Position numbers and translations under genes: made by a program. Below are positions 47,763 to 57,766 of a stretch of 64,000 nt of DNA, piece after piece. The stretch spans positions 1 to 64,000 of the forward strand of contig NZ_JSEO01000013.1 in assembly GCF_001624705.1 (NCBI RefSeq), read 5' to 3'. The DNA is from Marinomonas sp. SBI8L (GTDB taxonomy: Bacteria > Pseudomonadota > Gammaproteobacteria > Pseudomonadales > Marinomonadaceae). The notes under the pieces were generated by a model. That model had not been told where the DNA came from. It saw only the letters and a list, made by a program, of their open reading frames with translations, and did no database searches. Position 1 is the stretch's first letter; each line of letters opens with the position of its first letter.

Positions 47763-47789
47763 TCCTTAAGATGGTTTGATACTTGTTAG

Positions 47790-47827
47790 AAAAAAGGCTG
47801 AACAATCATGATTGTTCAGCCTTTTTT
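47790..47827. terminator. Bidirectional terminator between purU and CPA2 antiporter
   Basis: A perfect palindromic stem of 19 bp (47790-47808 with 47809-47827) with A- and T-runs at its ends. It is usable in both directions by these convergent genes. Confidence 0.92.
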
Positions 47828-47849
47828 GTGTTCTGTTTTTTTAGTTCGC

Positions 47850-49442
47850 CTAGGCGTTTACTTGTTTAGCAGGGTTATAGTCCTTGAGTAGCTGCATACT
47901 CTCCTCAGCAAAACCATTACCCGCCTCAGTGTAGAAGTTAAAGACATTATCAATACCAGAGGCCATAAGCGGTTCTCTTTCATCCTGATAACGAGCGATA
48001 GCCGCTACCTTGCCTTCAAAGCCCGCTTTACGTAATTGGATAGTGATATTGCTACAGTCTTCAATAGAGGGGAGTGCAAGTAGGACTAACTTGTAGTCAG
48101 AGACGTCAAACTTCTCCCATAAATCTGCATCTTCACCATCACCAAAGAAGACATTGTGACCTTCTGACTTGAGACGATTGATTCTAAGTCTATTAGCGTC
48201 CATTCCTACTACGCTGTTTGGCATGACGCGATTGAGAGAGTGAAAACTACCACAACCTACTCGGCCTAAACCTACTACGAGAACATCTGCTTTTGCTGGC
48301 TGAATGAAAGTATCTTCTGCCAAAGGCTCGACTTTCTCGAAACGGCGGATAAGGCGCTGGTAAGTATGGTAAATATCATGAGCACGTCGATAAAGCAGAC
48401 TGGTCACCACAAAAGAGATGGAAACAGCTAGGGCTAGAATGACAAGAAATTCTTTATCTAACCAGCCAGAGTCAACACTCAATTGTGCCACGATTAAACC
48501 AAATTCACTGTAATTACTCAGTGCTAAAGCGGTAAGGAAAGCCGTCCTGCCTCTTAATCTTAATAGGATAAAAATACCAAAGAAGAGAACAAACTTTAAA
48601 ATGAGTGCGAATGAAACTAGGAAGGCAGACACTAGCATGTCGAATGTGGGTAATGCGGTAAAGCCAATCGACAAGAAGAAGGCGATTAGGAAAAGATCCT
48701 TAAAGCTCATAAGAGATTTAGTAAGCTCACTCGCTTTCGGGTGTGAACTTAATAATATACCGAAAATTAGCGCGCCGAGGTCGCCTTTTACATTGAATAA
48801 ATAAAATAGCTCATAACCTGCGAGTGCTAAGAAAATGCCTGCAAGGGGGAGCATTTCCCCGTGTCCTGCTTTATTCAGTACGATTCCAAATAAGGGTTTA
48901 GCGAAGATCAAACCAAATAGGGCAAGTGCGCCAATACTTGGAATGGTACCTGTCGCGACCACTAAGAAGATGACGGCGACTATGTCCTGCATAACCAAAA
49001 TCGCTAGGGATATTTGGCCGTGTCGCGTTTTAAGCTCGCCACTTTCTTCAAGTAACTTAATGATGCAAACCGTACTACTAAAGCTCAGGGCGAAGCCCAC
49101 AAGAGCAGAGGTTTGCCAGTCTAGAGATGTGAAATAAGGCAGGCTTAAGGCAAAGCCAAACAGGCACATGGCAACAAAGAGGCCTGACCAGAGCACCATA
49201 TTAGACAGGGTACCTGCCCATATTTCCCGCTTGAGCAGGTCTTTTACATGAAGCTTTAACCCTATGGTAAAGAGCATCAGGGTGATGCCTAGATCTGCTA
49301 TGGTGTTTAGTGAGTCACTGGGTTGGATACCATAAGCGTTAAGCGCAAAGCCAGCGATTAGAAAGCCAATAAGTGGAGGCAGATTAATCAGCTTGACCAA
49401 CAAGCCGCAAACGAAAGCAAATAATATCCAAATAAATTCCAT
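47850..49442 (-). CDS. CPA2-family cation:proton antiporter with RCK domain
   Basis: A 530-residue inner-membrane protein. About 12 membrane segments fill residues 1-380, with LPPLIGFLIAGFALNAYGI and GFALSFSSTVCIIKLLEESG typical of Kef/YbaL-type exchangers. A cytosolic TrkA-N (RCK) domain follows from about residue 408 (DVLVVGLGRVGCGSFHSLNR). It probably exchanges K+ or Na+ for protons. Unlike KefB/KefC, no KefG/KefF partner gene is adjacent. It lies downstream of mltA on the same strand and is probably a separate unit, given the hairpin in between. Confidence 0.9.
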   Translation of the reverse strand: MEFIWILFAFVCGLLVKLINLPPLIGFLIAGFALNAYGIQPSDSLNTIADLGITLMLFTIGLKLHVKDLLKREIWAGTLSNMVLWSGLFVAMCLFGFALSLPYFTSLDWQTSALVGFALSFSSTVCIIKLLEESGELKTRHGQISLAILVMQDIVAVIFLVVATGTIPSIGALALFGLIFAKPLFGIVLNKAGHGEMLPLAGIFLALAGYELFYLFNVKGDLGALIFGILLSSHPKASELTKSLMSFKDLFLIAFFLSIGFTALPTFDMLVSAFLVSFALILKFVLFFGIFILLRLRGRTAFLTALALSNYSEFGLIVAQLSVDSGWLDKEFLVILALAVSISFVVTSLLYRRAHDIYHTYQRLIRRFEKVEPLAEDTFIQPAKADVLVVGLGRVGCGSFHSLNRVMPNSVVGMDANRLRINRLKSEGHNVFFGDGEDADLWEKFDVSDYKLVLLALPSIEDCSNITIQLRKAGFEGKVAAIARYQDEREPLMASGIDNVFNFYTEAGNGFAEESMQLLKDYNPAKQVNA

Positions 49443-49554
49443 AACATTCCATGACTAATAAAGGTTGATAAATCAATGATAAAGCAAAGCAGCGTTAAGG
49501 CGTATAGGGAAATGGTATTGCTTTGTGAGTTTTGGCTTTGTTTTACTAAGAAGA

Positions 49555-49583
49555 TAAATCAGGCTTATCAAAAGCCTGATTTA
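49555..49583 (-). terminator. Hairpin downstream of mltA
   Basis: A perfect 12-bp stem (49555-49566 with 49572-49583) and a 5-nt loop, about 76 nt beyond the mltA stop on the minus strand. It is followed by a moderately T-rich stretch. Confidence 0.6.
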
Positions 49584-49658
49584 GTATGTGAGAAGGAGTT
49601 TAAACGAGGTTTTTTTCAATCTGATGACAAGAGACCAAATGGCTTATTCGCAGGTTCC

Positions 49659-50786
49659 CTAGAGGTGATCTGGTAATAACAACCAGAGACGGCCATAGTG
49701 CTTTAATTGACTGGCGTAGTGGTGTGCTTCTTCCCCTATACCTTGGTACCAATCTATATGTCCTGCTCCCTTGATAGCCCCACCTTTGTCTTGAGCTAAT
49801 AGCAAACGGTACTCATGGCTAACTAACTCACCATGATCATTTAGAATGGGAAGCTCGCCTAGTAATACTGAGCCAAGTGGAATGACCTTAGGGTCCACCG
49901 CAATCGAGTATTTTGGTGTGAGTGGTACATTGGCAGCACCAACAGGCTTGCTTAAACCTTCTTTAAAGAAGAGGTAGCTTGGGTTCGTCGTGAGTATTTC
50001 TCTTTGCCTTTCTGGGTGGGCAATCAACCAATCTTTGATAGCCTGAGCTGACATATCTTCTTTGGCTATCTCATTTTTTTCTATCAGTACCTTGCCTAGG
50101 CTGCGGTACTCGTGACCATTAACACCACCCCAAGATAAAAGTGCTTGGCTGCCATCTTCATACTGTACGACGCCTGACCCTTGCACCTGGAGAAAGAAGT
50201 TATCGATCAAGCTGTTACTGTAAGCAATTTCAAGACCTTGACCTTCCAGTACGTTTTCGAAATCTATTGAATCTCTATCGGGTAACTGCTCGCCTTTGTT
50301 TCTTTGAGGTTTACGGTAAAGGGGATAGATAAACTCACCTTGAGCTTCTTTACGTACTTCAATTACGGGTACGTAATAACCTGTTACTTGAACATTGCCT
50401 CGGCCGTCTTGTCCACGTAATTGATACGCCTTGATATTGTGAGCCTGAGTTGGGTTCGCCAGCCAGTCAGCAATGAGCGAAATAGATTGGTTAAGTGACT
50501 TATTATCGACTTCAAAGTCTTCTAATAAGTAGCTATCTGAATCCGACTTACGGGATAAAAACCTAGCTTGCTGTTTAAGGCCTTCTAAAAAACTGGCTTC
50601 AGGGAAGGCAAGAGCCGGTGGTAGGCGTTCTTCTAAATAAAGGCTTTGACGAGTTTGGGCTTCGGTATCTCGGCCATTATTGGCAAAATCATTACTGTCA
50701 TGTATTTCTTGCTTACTACAAGCGAAGGTAAACATCGCCAAGGTGAAAACACTGAGATACTTAAATGTACGATTAGAAAGAGACAT
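49659..50786 (-). CDS. mltA: Membrane-bound lytic murein transglycosylase A
   Basis: About 375 residues. It cleaves peptidoglycan with formation of 1,6-anhydro-muropeptides. The N-terminus is a lipoprotein-like signal peptide ending MFTFAC, a slightly unusual lipobox. The MltA domain contains VTGYYVPVIEVRKEAQGEFI, GSGVVQYEDGSQALLSWGGV and GHEYRSLGKVL. The 3D domain has the catalytic aspartate region LLLAQDKGGAIKGAGHIDWY. I start at 50786 because it yields the lipoprotein signal; the frame is open to 50840. The neighbour on the left is the CPA2 antiporter gene. Confidence 0.94.
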   Translation of the reverse strand: MSLSNRTFKYLSVFTLAMFTFACSKQEIHDSNDFANNGRDTEAQTRQSLYLEERLPPALAFPEASFLEGLKQQARFLSRKSDSDSYLLEDFEVDNKSLNQSISLIADWLANPTQAHNIKAYQLRGQDGRGNVQVTGYYVPVIEVRKEAQGEFIYPLYRKPQRNKGEQLPDRDSIDFENVLEGQGLEIAYSNSLIDNFFLQVQGSGVVQYEDGSQALLSWGGVNGHEYRSLGKVLIEKNEIAKEDMSAQAIKDWLIAHPERQREILTTNPSYLFFKEGLSKPVGAANVPLTPKYSIAVDPKVIPLGSVLLGELPILNDHGELVSHEYRLLLAQDKGGAIKGAGHIDWYQGIGEEAHHYASQLKHYGRLWLLLPDHL

Positions 50787-50923
50787 ATTAAATAATACTA
50801 AAAAGAAAAATAGAATAGACCTATGGCAACGGAGGAACAAGCCCTTTCCATACGACTGCTTCTAATTAGGACTATGCTCTATGCGAAAAGTTTTAGTTAA
50901 GGGTTCAATTTTTTCGAGAGAAT

Positions 50924-53464
50924 TTAAGTCTCCTGCTTCAGGTGTATGAAACTTAAGTTATTGTTTTTGTTTAGCAGCTCACTGTATTGACTGGGTGCCA
51001 TAGGCTTATACAAACCAAACCCTTGGCCTACCTGACACCCCCACTCAAGTAGTTGATTAATGGTTTGTTGGCCCTCAACACCTTCTGCAACCGTCTGTGC
51101 ACCTAGCTCAGTAATCAAGGTAACCAAGGTTTTGCACAGGGTAAAACTGGTTTCGTCCTTATGTAGGTTTTGAATAAACATACGATCAATTTTGATTTCC
51201 GCGGGAGATAGCATCATCACACTGTGCATAGAGCTATAACCTGCACCAAAGTCATCGATTGAAAGCCTAAACCCAGCGTCTTTTAAGGTTTTAATATTGT
51301 TTTCAACCGTACTATTGTGTTCAAAGAAGCTGCTTTCTGTGACTTCTAAAATAAAGCTTTCTGGTGGTACTCCATGGCAAATACTGGCATTGATAAGTTG
51401 TAGGGAGAAGTCGCTACGGAGTATGTCTTTTGCAGAGATATTAATAGAGAGGTGTTTGTTTTCGATAATATGGCGATTATTCGCGACCCAAGCAAACACC
51501 TTGTTAATGATCATCTGGGTAAGCATGTAAATTATGCCCGCACTTTCCGCTAACGGAATAAATTCATCTGGGCCAATTTTTCCCATTTCTTCATTGTGCC
51601 AACGAATGAGTACTTCACCACCGATAATTCGGCCGCTGTTGAGCTCTACTTGTGGTTGTACTTCAAAGGTGAGCCTTTCTTCTCTTACATCCTCTTTTAA
51701 ACGTGCCAACAACTTGTGCTGATAAATATGGTTAATTTGGTAATTCTGATTAAACAGACTCCAAGGGTCACTACATAAGTTGTTAATATCTGCGGCAATT
51801 AAAGAATAGCGAAATAGCGTATCAATATTATTGGTATGTTCAGGATAAAGCGCAGCACCGATACTGTACTGATGCTGCATATCAAAATGTTCTATGGTGA
51901 CGACACCATCGAGTATTGCTTGTAATTGCTGCACTATCTCGTCGAGTTTATGCTTATCCTTACAAAGAAACGCCAAAGTGTTTGTACTTGTCTTAATTAA
52001 GCAGGCCATGTCTTTGTTCGGCATGGTAAAGGTGATGGCTTTCTCGTCTTGTAACAGGGTGAGGTTTAAGACAAGTGCTGTTTGGCGTATGGCAATATCT
52101 GCCTTTTCTGGTCCAAAAACATGGTTCATTGAGTGTTGGCTAGTAAATTGAATGGTAACTAATGCGAAACAATCTTGGGTTAGTGTTAGTTCCTTTAATT
52201 TGGTTTCTAACTGAGTGAAGTAAAAGCGACGATTCGGTAGGCCTGTATGTAAATCAGTGATGAGCTGATGTTTGCGATTGATTTCATTGCTGTGGGCCTT
52301 CTCAGCAAAAGCTAGGGAGAACCCAATTAACTCAATAATGGTACATACAGGGTAAACATTAGAACTAAATTGAGTATAAGGAATAACGTTTAAGAAGATG
52401 AGTGTCTCCACACTTGCACCAAAGATGACACAAGACCAAGCGACAAGGTAGCTTTTTATGGCCCAGCTCTTTTGAGAGCCTGTATGTACTAAACCGAAAA
52501 TACACATGAAGCTGACAATTAGCTGCAGGCTTAAAAAACTGGTGATCAGTTCTTGATAACTAAAAACTAGGCTAGCGCAGATGTAACTTATTAGAACGGT
52601 GTCGCCAATAAAGCGTTTTTTCCATAATAGGGGGAAGCTATTTTTAGTGTTAAAAAACAAGATACTAAAGCGATAAACGCTCCATAGGCTAATCGCATTT
52701 ATGGTTGCTTTGAATTGGTGTAAAAAGCTGAAAACTGAATCAGGGAAGAGCCATATGCCCATACCGTTAGTCACACTTATGCCTAGAATTAAACTGCAAT
52801 TTAACAGTATGTAATAAATGAAGGCGGGTGCGCGAAAGAAGGAATAAACCGCAATATTATAAAAGAGCAGTAAGATAAGCGCTGACGTAAGAACAGTCCA
52901 AGTGACTTTTTGCTCCAGCTTGGCTGTCTCTACTCCTTTGTCCTGATAAAAGGCGATAGGAGAGAGTAAGCTGGAGTTGGATTTTTTTCGAATTAATAAG
53001 CTAGATTCGATCTGATCGGATAGGGGGATGGCTAGCCAAATGGCATTCTTATCATTGCCTGGTAGCCACTCTTGTTGAGCACCTCTTTGCCAAGCTTTAA
53101 TTTGGCGCCCATCTCTAATGAGATAAAAATTCAGTTCATCAATCATGATGTTGGCAAACTTCAAGTGGATTGTCTGATTGGTACGGCTTGCCTTAGGGAG
53201 GGGAATCAGGTGCCAGAAGGCAATATCAGAATAGCCTTGTGATTCAGTATAAATATCAGTCGAAAAGCTGAGTTGCTGTAATGCTTGTCTGCCACTTAAT
53301 TGAGTATTTTGATTGAGCTCTCTTAGACTTTTTTGATATTCAACTTCTTTTGCTGTGAGCAGATCTTGATTAGCATAGTTACCATCAAATTCTGGATAGG
53401 TTTGAACCTGCGCCTTTATTTGTCCATAAAAAACGAATAAGAGTAGAAAGAGAAGCTTATACAT
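50924..53464 (-). CDS. 7TMR-DISM sensor with degenerate GGDEF and EAL domain
   Basis: An 846-residue membrane protein likely to degrade cyclic di-GMP. A signal peptide (1-18) is followed by a 7TMR-DISMED2 sensory domain (about 30-160) and seven membrane segments (about 185-380). A GGDEF-like domain (about 400-560) keeps LITDLHTGLPNRRFYF, but the active-site loop reads KTSTNTLAF instead of GGDEF, so cyclase activity is unlikely. The EAL domain (about 590-840) keeps GGEVLIRW (EVL for EAL), NISAKDI, EVTESSFF, IDDFGAGYSS, EIKIDRMF and AEGVEGQQT, so it should be an active phosphodiesterase. The ligand is unknown. Confidence 0.9.
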   Translation of the reverse strand: MYKLLFLLLFVFYGQIKAQVQTYPEFDGNYANQDLLTAKEVEYQKSLRELNQNTQLSGRQALQQLSFSTDIYTESQGYSDIAFWHLIPLPKASRTNQTIHLKFANIMIDELNFYLIRDGRQIKAWQRGAQQEWLPGNDKNAIWLAIPLSDQIESSLLIRKKSNSSLLSPIAFYQDKGVETAKLEQKVTWTVLTSALILLLFYNIAVYSFFRAPAFIYYILLNCSLILGISVTNGMGIWLFPDSVFSFLHQFKATINAISLWSVYRFSILFFNTKNSFPLLWKKRFIGDTVLISYICASLVFSYQELITSFLSLQLIVSFMCIFGLVHTGSQKSWAIKSYLVAWSCVIFGASVETLIFLNVIPYTQFSSNVYPVCTIIELIGFSLAFAEKAHSNEINRKHQLITDLHTGLPNRRFYFTQLETKLKELTLTQDCFALVTIQFTSQHSMNHVFGPEKADIAIRQTALVLNLTLLQDEKAITFTMPNKDMACLIKTSTNTLAFLCKDKHKLDEIVQQLQAILDGVVTIEHFDMQHQYSIGAALYPEHTNNIDTLFRYSLIAADINNLCSDPWSLFNQNYQINHIYQHKLLARLKEDVREERLTFEVQPQVELNSGRIIGGEVLIRWHNEEMGKIGPDEFIPLAESAGIIYMLTQMIINKVFAWVANNRHIIENKHLSINISAKDILRSDFSLQLINASICHGVPPESFILEVTESSFFEHNSTVENNIKTLKDAGFRLSIDDFGAGYSSMHSVMMLSPAEIKIDRMFIQNLHKDETSFTLCKTLVTLITELGAQTVAEGVEGQQTINQLLEWGCQVGQGFGLYKPMAPSQYSELLNKNNNLSFIHLKQET

Positions 53465-53640
53465 TTAACACCATCCAATGGTAACTTTATTTAAAGCCTG
53501 CCCTCATCAAGGGCTAGCTGTCCCTTAAGCTTGGTCAAAGAATTGTAAGGACCATATTTCAAGTGTAGTTAATAATCTTTTATGCAACAGGGACTAAAGT
53601 AGGAGAAGCCGTGAAATACTCGTAAGAATGCAGCTGATTT

Positions 53641-54228
53641 TTACGCATATGATTGACTTATAAGGTGTTCATAAGCTTTTCGTAGTTTAATAAATTTTTT
53701 CGCATCACCACCTCTGTCAGGGTGTGCTTTTTTTACTAGTAATCGATAAGCCTGCTTAATCTCTGATTTTGTTGAGTTTTTCTTAATGCCAAGGGTTTCG
53801 AGAGCTTGTTCTGTATCTTCATGATTAAACAGCTTGTTATAAAAACCTTTTAGTAAGGCAGCCACATCTTCAGCATCTGTATTGTCATACTCATCCCAAT
53901 CTAGGTAATAAGCTGCTAACTTGGCTTCAGCCCCATCTTCAATTTCACTAGATTGGCTGATTTCAATTTGAGCGACGGCCTCTAGGTGAATTTGTAATGG
54001 AGAGATATAGAGCCGTACTTCATCCTCCTGCCAAAGTTTCCTTTGCAGTTGATAAAGCGCATTCATAATTAAAAAGTGCTTACGGAAAAGCTTTAAATCT
54101 GGGTCATCACCTAATTCATCAAATATCGGTGTCTCTCGTTCTAATAGACGTAATAATTCAAACTCACTAATGCCTTGGCTGCTGGCTTCGAGAATACTAA
54201 GAATGGGCTGAATTAATGGGTTATTCAC
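53641..54228 (-). CDS. J-domain (DnaJ-related) protein
   Basis: A 195-residue protein. The C-terminal J domain (about residues 143-193) has the HPD tripeptide at 169-171, inside VKKAHPDRGGDAKKFIKL, so it can stimulate a DnaK-type chaperone. The N-terminal 140 residues match the uncharacterised DnaJ-related N-terminal region, which has no zinc finger or G/F segment. Client and partner are unknown. It stands alone and is divergent from the metallopeptidase gene. Confidence 0.87.
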   Translation of the reverse strand: MNNPLIQPILSILEASSQGISEFELLRLLERETPIFDELGDDPDLKLFRKHFLIMNALYQLQRKLWQEDEVRLYISPLQIHLEAVAQIEISQSSEIEDGAEAKLAAYYLDWDEYDNTDAEDVAALLKGFYNKLFNHEDTEQALETLGIKKNSTKSEIKQAYRLLVKKAHPDRGGDAKKFIKLRKAYEHLISQSYA

Positions 54229-54453
54229 ATATTCACCTAAAATAAATATAAAGCAGTTAATATAAGTGTAAGACAGGAAAGGATTAATAAAAGTGAATTT
54301 TGTTTAGCCTTTGTTAAGTAAGGTATGAAGAGGTTAACTGATTTTTTATACTTATCTTACAGGTTAGCTTGTTAAATTTTTTCTTGGCTCGGGTTTAGGC
54401 TGAGCCAAGCACAACAAGATAAACTATGATAGAAGAAACCTCGGAGAGATTGT

Positions 54454-55125
54454 GTGCCACTGTTAATAATAGTCCTATTGGTGTTGGTTATCGCACCTTC
54501 CTTGTGGGTGAGATATGTATTAAAGCGACATAGTAATGTGAGGCCTGATTTAGCGGGAACAGGAGACGAACTTGCACGTCACTTGTTAGACAAATATGGC
54601 GCTAACAATGTGAAGGTAGAATCCTTAGAGAAGAACAAGCACCATTATGATCCTAATTCGAAAGCGGTTCGTTTAGGGCCGCAATCCTATCAAGCAAAAT
54701 CTTTAACAGCGGTTGCAGTAGCGGCACATGAAGTCGGACATGCTCTGGCTTATCATAATAATGATAAGGTTACTTTACTGAGTAAACGTTATGCTCCTTT
54801 AGCTAAGTTTGTCAGAAGCTTAGCGCTATTTCTCTTGATGTTATGGCCAGTTATCTCTGTGGTTATCCATATTCCTTATGCCGTGCCGTTACATGCCATG
54901 GTGGTCTTTATTAGTGGTTTTTGCTTAGTATTTGTATATTTTGCAATGTTACCAGAAGAGTGGGATGCCAGTTTTAATAAGGCCTTGCCTATCTTGTTGG
55001 AAGGACGTTACTTAGAGCCAAAAGACTACCCTAAAATTAAGCGGATTCTGACGGCTTGTGCCTTAACTTATGTGGCACAAGCCCTTTTGAATGTTCTCTT
55101 TTTCTGGCGTTGGTTTAGACGTTAG
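54454..55125 (+). CDS. Membrane zinc metallopeptidase (YugP-like)
   Basis: A 223-residue integral membrane protein. The zinc motif HEVGH (H92, E93, H96) follows SLTAVAVAA. An N-terminal membrane segment (residues 2-18) and further segments at about 116-135, 143-165 and near 200 flank it. Downstream, PEEWDASFNKA supplies the likely third ligand. This is the neutral zinc metallopeptidase 2 family, whose substrates are not known. The start is GTG, preceded by CGGAGAG. It is convergent, after only 14 bp, with the next gene. Confidence 0.88.
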   Translation: MPLLIIVLLVLVIAPSLWVRYVLKRHSNVRPDLAGTGDELARHLLDKYGANNVKVESLEKNKHHYDPNSKAVRLGPQSYQAKSLTAVAVAAHEVGHALAYHNNDKVTLLSKRYAPLAKFVRSLALFLLMLWPVISVVIHIPYAVPLHAMVVFISGFCLVFVYFAMLPEEWDASFNKALPILLEGRYLEPKDYPKIKRILTACALTYVAQALLNVLFFWRWFRR

Positions 55126-55139
55126 CTGGCAGTATCTGA

Positions 55140-56021
55140 TTAGCTATTTTCAGTTTTTACCGCTTTAACTAATACCGATGTATCCATACGATTCAAGCCT
55201 TGGTCTTGTAGGCTCTTATAGCTAGCGTCTACTTTTTCAGTTAAAGGTAGCGTGATGTTATGACGCTCTGCTTCTTCAAGGCATATGGCTAAATCTTTTC
55301 GCATCCAATCAATGGCAAAGCCAAAATCAAACTCATCTTTCGCCATGGTTTCTAGGCGGTTAGCCATTTGCCAAGAGCCCGCTGCACCATGTTTTAAGGT
55401 ATCAACTACTTGGGCAATATCAAGATCGGCTTTTTGTGCCAGCATTAAGGCTTCACTCAAACCTTGTAGCACCCCAGTGATACAAATTTGGTTTACCATT
55501 TTGCAGCGTTGGCCTTGGCCGTTCGGGCCTAATAGCTGAGCTTGCTTGGCAAAGCTATTCATAACAGGTAAGGCTTGATCAAAGCTTGCTTGAGCGCCGC
55601 CACACATAATGGTTAAAGCCCCATTTTCAGCCCCTGCTTGCCCACCAGAAACCGGTGCATCAATAAAGCTAACGTTTTGCTTTTCACAGGCTTGTTGTAA
55701 TTCAATCGCAAGATCTGCAGATGTGGTGGTGTGATCGATTAATATACTGCCTGCTTTAAGACCTGCTAGTACCCCATCTTCACCATAAATAACACTGCGA
55801 ACATCATTATCATTACCCACACAGACAAAGACCATATCAGCCCCTGCAGCGGCTTCCTTTGGTGTGCTAGCAAATGCGCCTGTAAATTCGGTAGCCCACT
55901 TTTCCGCTTTGCCTTGGCTACGGTTGAAGACAGTAACAGGGTAGTCGTGTTTGCTAAGGTGGCCTGCCATTGGGTAGCCCATAACGCCTAAGCCGATAAA
56001 TGCAGTTTTAATTGTCTTCAT
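55140..56021 (-). CDS. 3-hydroxyisobutyrate dehydrogenase-family oxidoreductase
   Basis: A 293-residue beta-hydroxyacid dehydrogenase. The NAD(P) site is FIGLGVMGYPMAGHLSKHDY, the substrate motif is FIDAPVSGGQAGAENGALTI, and the catalytic lysine lies in GQRCKMVNQICITGVLQGL. Candidate substrates are tartronate semialdehyde (GlxR-like), 3-hydroxyisobutyrate or succinic semialdehyde. No glyoxylate or valine genes surround it to decide. It is divergent from a MocR regulator that may control it. Confidence 0.87.
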   Translation of the reverse strand: MKTIKTAFIGLGVMGYPMAGHLSKHDYPVTVFNRSQGKAEKWATEFTGAFASTPKEAAAGADMVFVCVGNDNDVRSVIYGEDGVLAGLKAGSILIDHTTTSADLAIELQQACEKQNVSFIDAPVSGGQAGAENGALTIMCGGAQASFDQALPVMNSFAKQAQLLGPNGQGQRCKMVNQICITGVLQGLSEALMLAQKADLDIAQVVDTLKHGAAGSWQMANRLETMAKDEFDFGFAIDWMRKDLAICLEEAERHNITLPLTEKVDASYKSLQDQGLNRMDTSVLVKAVKTENS

Positions 56022-56224
56022 GTGAGTTCCTTATACTAAAAGTGACTGGCTAGATGATGTTTAAAGATTAATTTTCAAATTAACCTATGTCAATTGTTAT
56101 ATTGCCATAGATTTTTTATGTCATTTGTATTTAGATAGCATTTTGAAAAGGTTTTAATTGCATATAGTGCAAGCAAAATACGCTAATTCTTATTGAAATT
56201 GCCAGGTGTGAGGGCTTAGATTCC

Positions 56225-57586
56225 GTGACAGCCGCAAAGTATGTCGAAATCGCTAGAAAAATAGAGTCAAGAATTGAGATAGGTCAATATCCAGAAGGAA
56301 GCAAACTACCGACTCATAGGTCATTGGCAGATAGCTTTTCAACCACAGCAGTGACCGTGGCAAAAGCGTATAGTTTGTTAACAGAAATGGGGTTGGTGGA
56401 ATCCTTTGTCGGACGAGGAAGTTACGTCAAAAAACTTCCTCAATTGAAGCAAGTGATTCAATCAGAACGAGAAGAAAAAGATAAAAACTTCTCTATTTTA
56501 CAGCCCTGCTTTAAAGAACAATTAAGCCAATTGCAAACGACTTTTAGCCAGATTTTTACCCAGCAGATGAGCGCTCAACTCTTTTCTTATCGTGAAGATA
56601 CCGGCGCTATGGTCCATAAAGAAGCGGGTCGTTTATGGTGTGAAGCCTATGGTTTAGAGGTAAGTCGTGCTGAACAAATATTACTCTGTAATGGCGCGCA
56701 ACATGCCTTATCTAGCTTGATCGAATGCTATAGCAAGGAAGGGGATTATATCGCCCTAGAAGCGCAAACTTACCCAGGTGTGATTGCCATAATAAAAAGC
56801 TTGGGTCGTAAACCCGTTGCTGTTTTTATGGATGAGCATGGAATGCAAGCTGAGGCGTTAGATGAAGTATGTCAGCAATTTAAGCCTAGCCTCGTTGTTG
56901 TTGTACCTTCTCACCAAAATCCCACCACAGTCACCATGCCTAAGACGCGAAGACAGGCGATCGCACAAGTGATTCAGCAACATCCCGTCTGGTTATTAGA
57001 AGATGATATCTATGCTTTTTTGAACCAAGAAACCGTGCCGGCAATTACTAACTTGGTACCGGAAAAAAGCTTTTATATCAGTAGTTTGTCAAAAGCGATT
57101 AGCCCAGGGTTAAGGTGTGGCTTTATTAAAGCGCCGCAAAGTCAGGTGTCTCATGTGAGTGAGTATATCCGTACTATGGTTTGGCATGCTTCTGCTTTTA
57201 TGTTCGAGTGCGCACAAAGGTTAATTGATTCAGGCATGGCCTTTGAAATGGCTGCTGAGCAAAAGATGATCGCCGAACAAAGGCAGGAAATTGCGAAACA
57301 AATGCTAAGCCAAGCCCTACCTGACCTAACTTTTCAATGCCAAGCATCAAGCTACCATATTTGGCTGACTTTGCCTCCAAGCTGGCAGGTGAATAGCTTA
57401 GTGCAAACGGCTAAAGAGCATGGCGTATTAGTCAGTAGCGGCCACTTCTTTGAAGCTCAAAATCAGCCAAACCATAGTATTCGAATATCCTTGATGGCCA
57501 TTGCCGATGACGCTGTTTTCCAATCTGGTTTGAAGCAACTTGTTAGTTTGATTAAGCGTGAAAACCTCAGTGTCATGCCTATTTAG
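56225..57586 (+). CDS. MocR-type (GntR/aminotransferase) regulator
   Basis: A 453-residue fusion. A GntR winged helix-turn-helix is at residues 1-75 (YPEGSKLPTHRSLADSF), followed by an aminotransferase class I fold that binds PLP (SSLSKAISPGLRCGFIKA, lysine near residue 290). Such proteins sense PLP-linked metabolites and often control a neighbouring gene, here perhaps the divergent dehydrogenase. The 203-bp region between them contains a 5-bp inverted repeat with a 5-nt spacer (56158-56172, TTGCA...TGCAA). The start is a GTG with a weak ribosome-binding site, so it is the least certain part. Confidence 0.88.
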   Translation: MTAAKYVEIARKIESRIEIGQYPEGSKLPTHRSLADSFSTTAVTVAKAYSLLTEMGLVESFVGRGSYVKKLPQLKQVIQSEREEKDKNFSILQPCFKEQLSQLQTTFSQIFTQQMSAQLFSYREDTGAMVHKEAGRLWCEAYGLEVSRAEQILLCNGAQHALSSLIECYSKEGDYIALEAQTYPGVIAIIKSLGRKPVAVFMDEHGMQAEALDEVCQQFKPSLVVVVPSHQNPTTVTMPKTRRQAIAQVIQQHPVWLLEDDIYAFLNQETVPAITNLVPEKSFYISSLSKAISPGLRCGFIKAPQSQVSHVSEYIRTMVWHASAFMFECAQRLIDSGMAFEMAAEQKMIAEQRQEIAKQMLSQALPDLTFQCQASSYHIWLTLPPSWQVNSLVQTAKEHGVLVSSGHFFEAQNQPNHSIRISLMAIADDAVFQSGLKQLVSLIKRENLSVMPI

Positions 57587-57766
57587 TCGATTTGAGTGTG
57601 AGCATAAAAAATTCATGCTTCTGTCAGATTTTTGTAATGACAAGAGTTCACATTAGATAATTCTACTGTTAGTCTGTCTCTTTAGTCAGAATTAATAAAA
57701 ATGAATCAATCGTGAATTAATCTATCGCTAACATAATAATAAACACGATTTAATCGGAGCTCACAT

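Noticed and set aside
49476-49676. 66-codon frame on the plus strand between the antiporter gene and mltA
   Set aside because: It crosses a perfect hairpin and the end of mltA, and no domain is recognisable.
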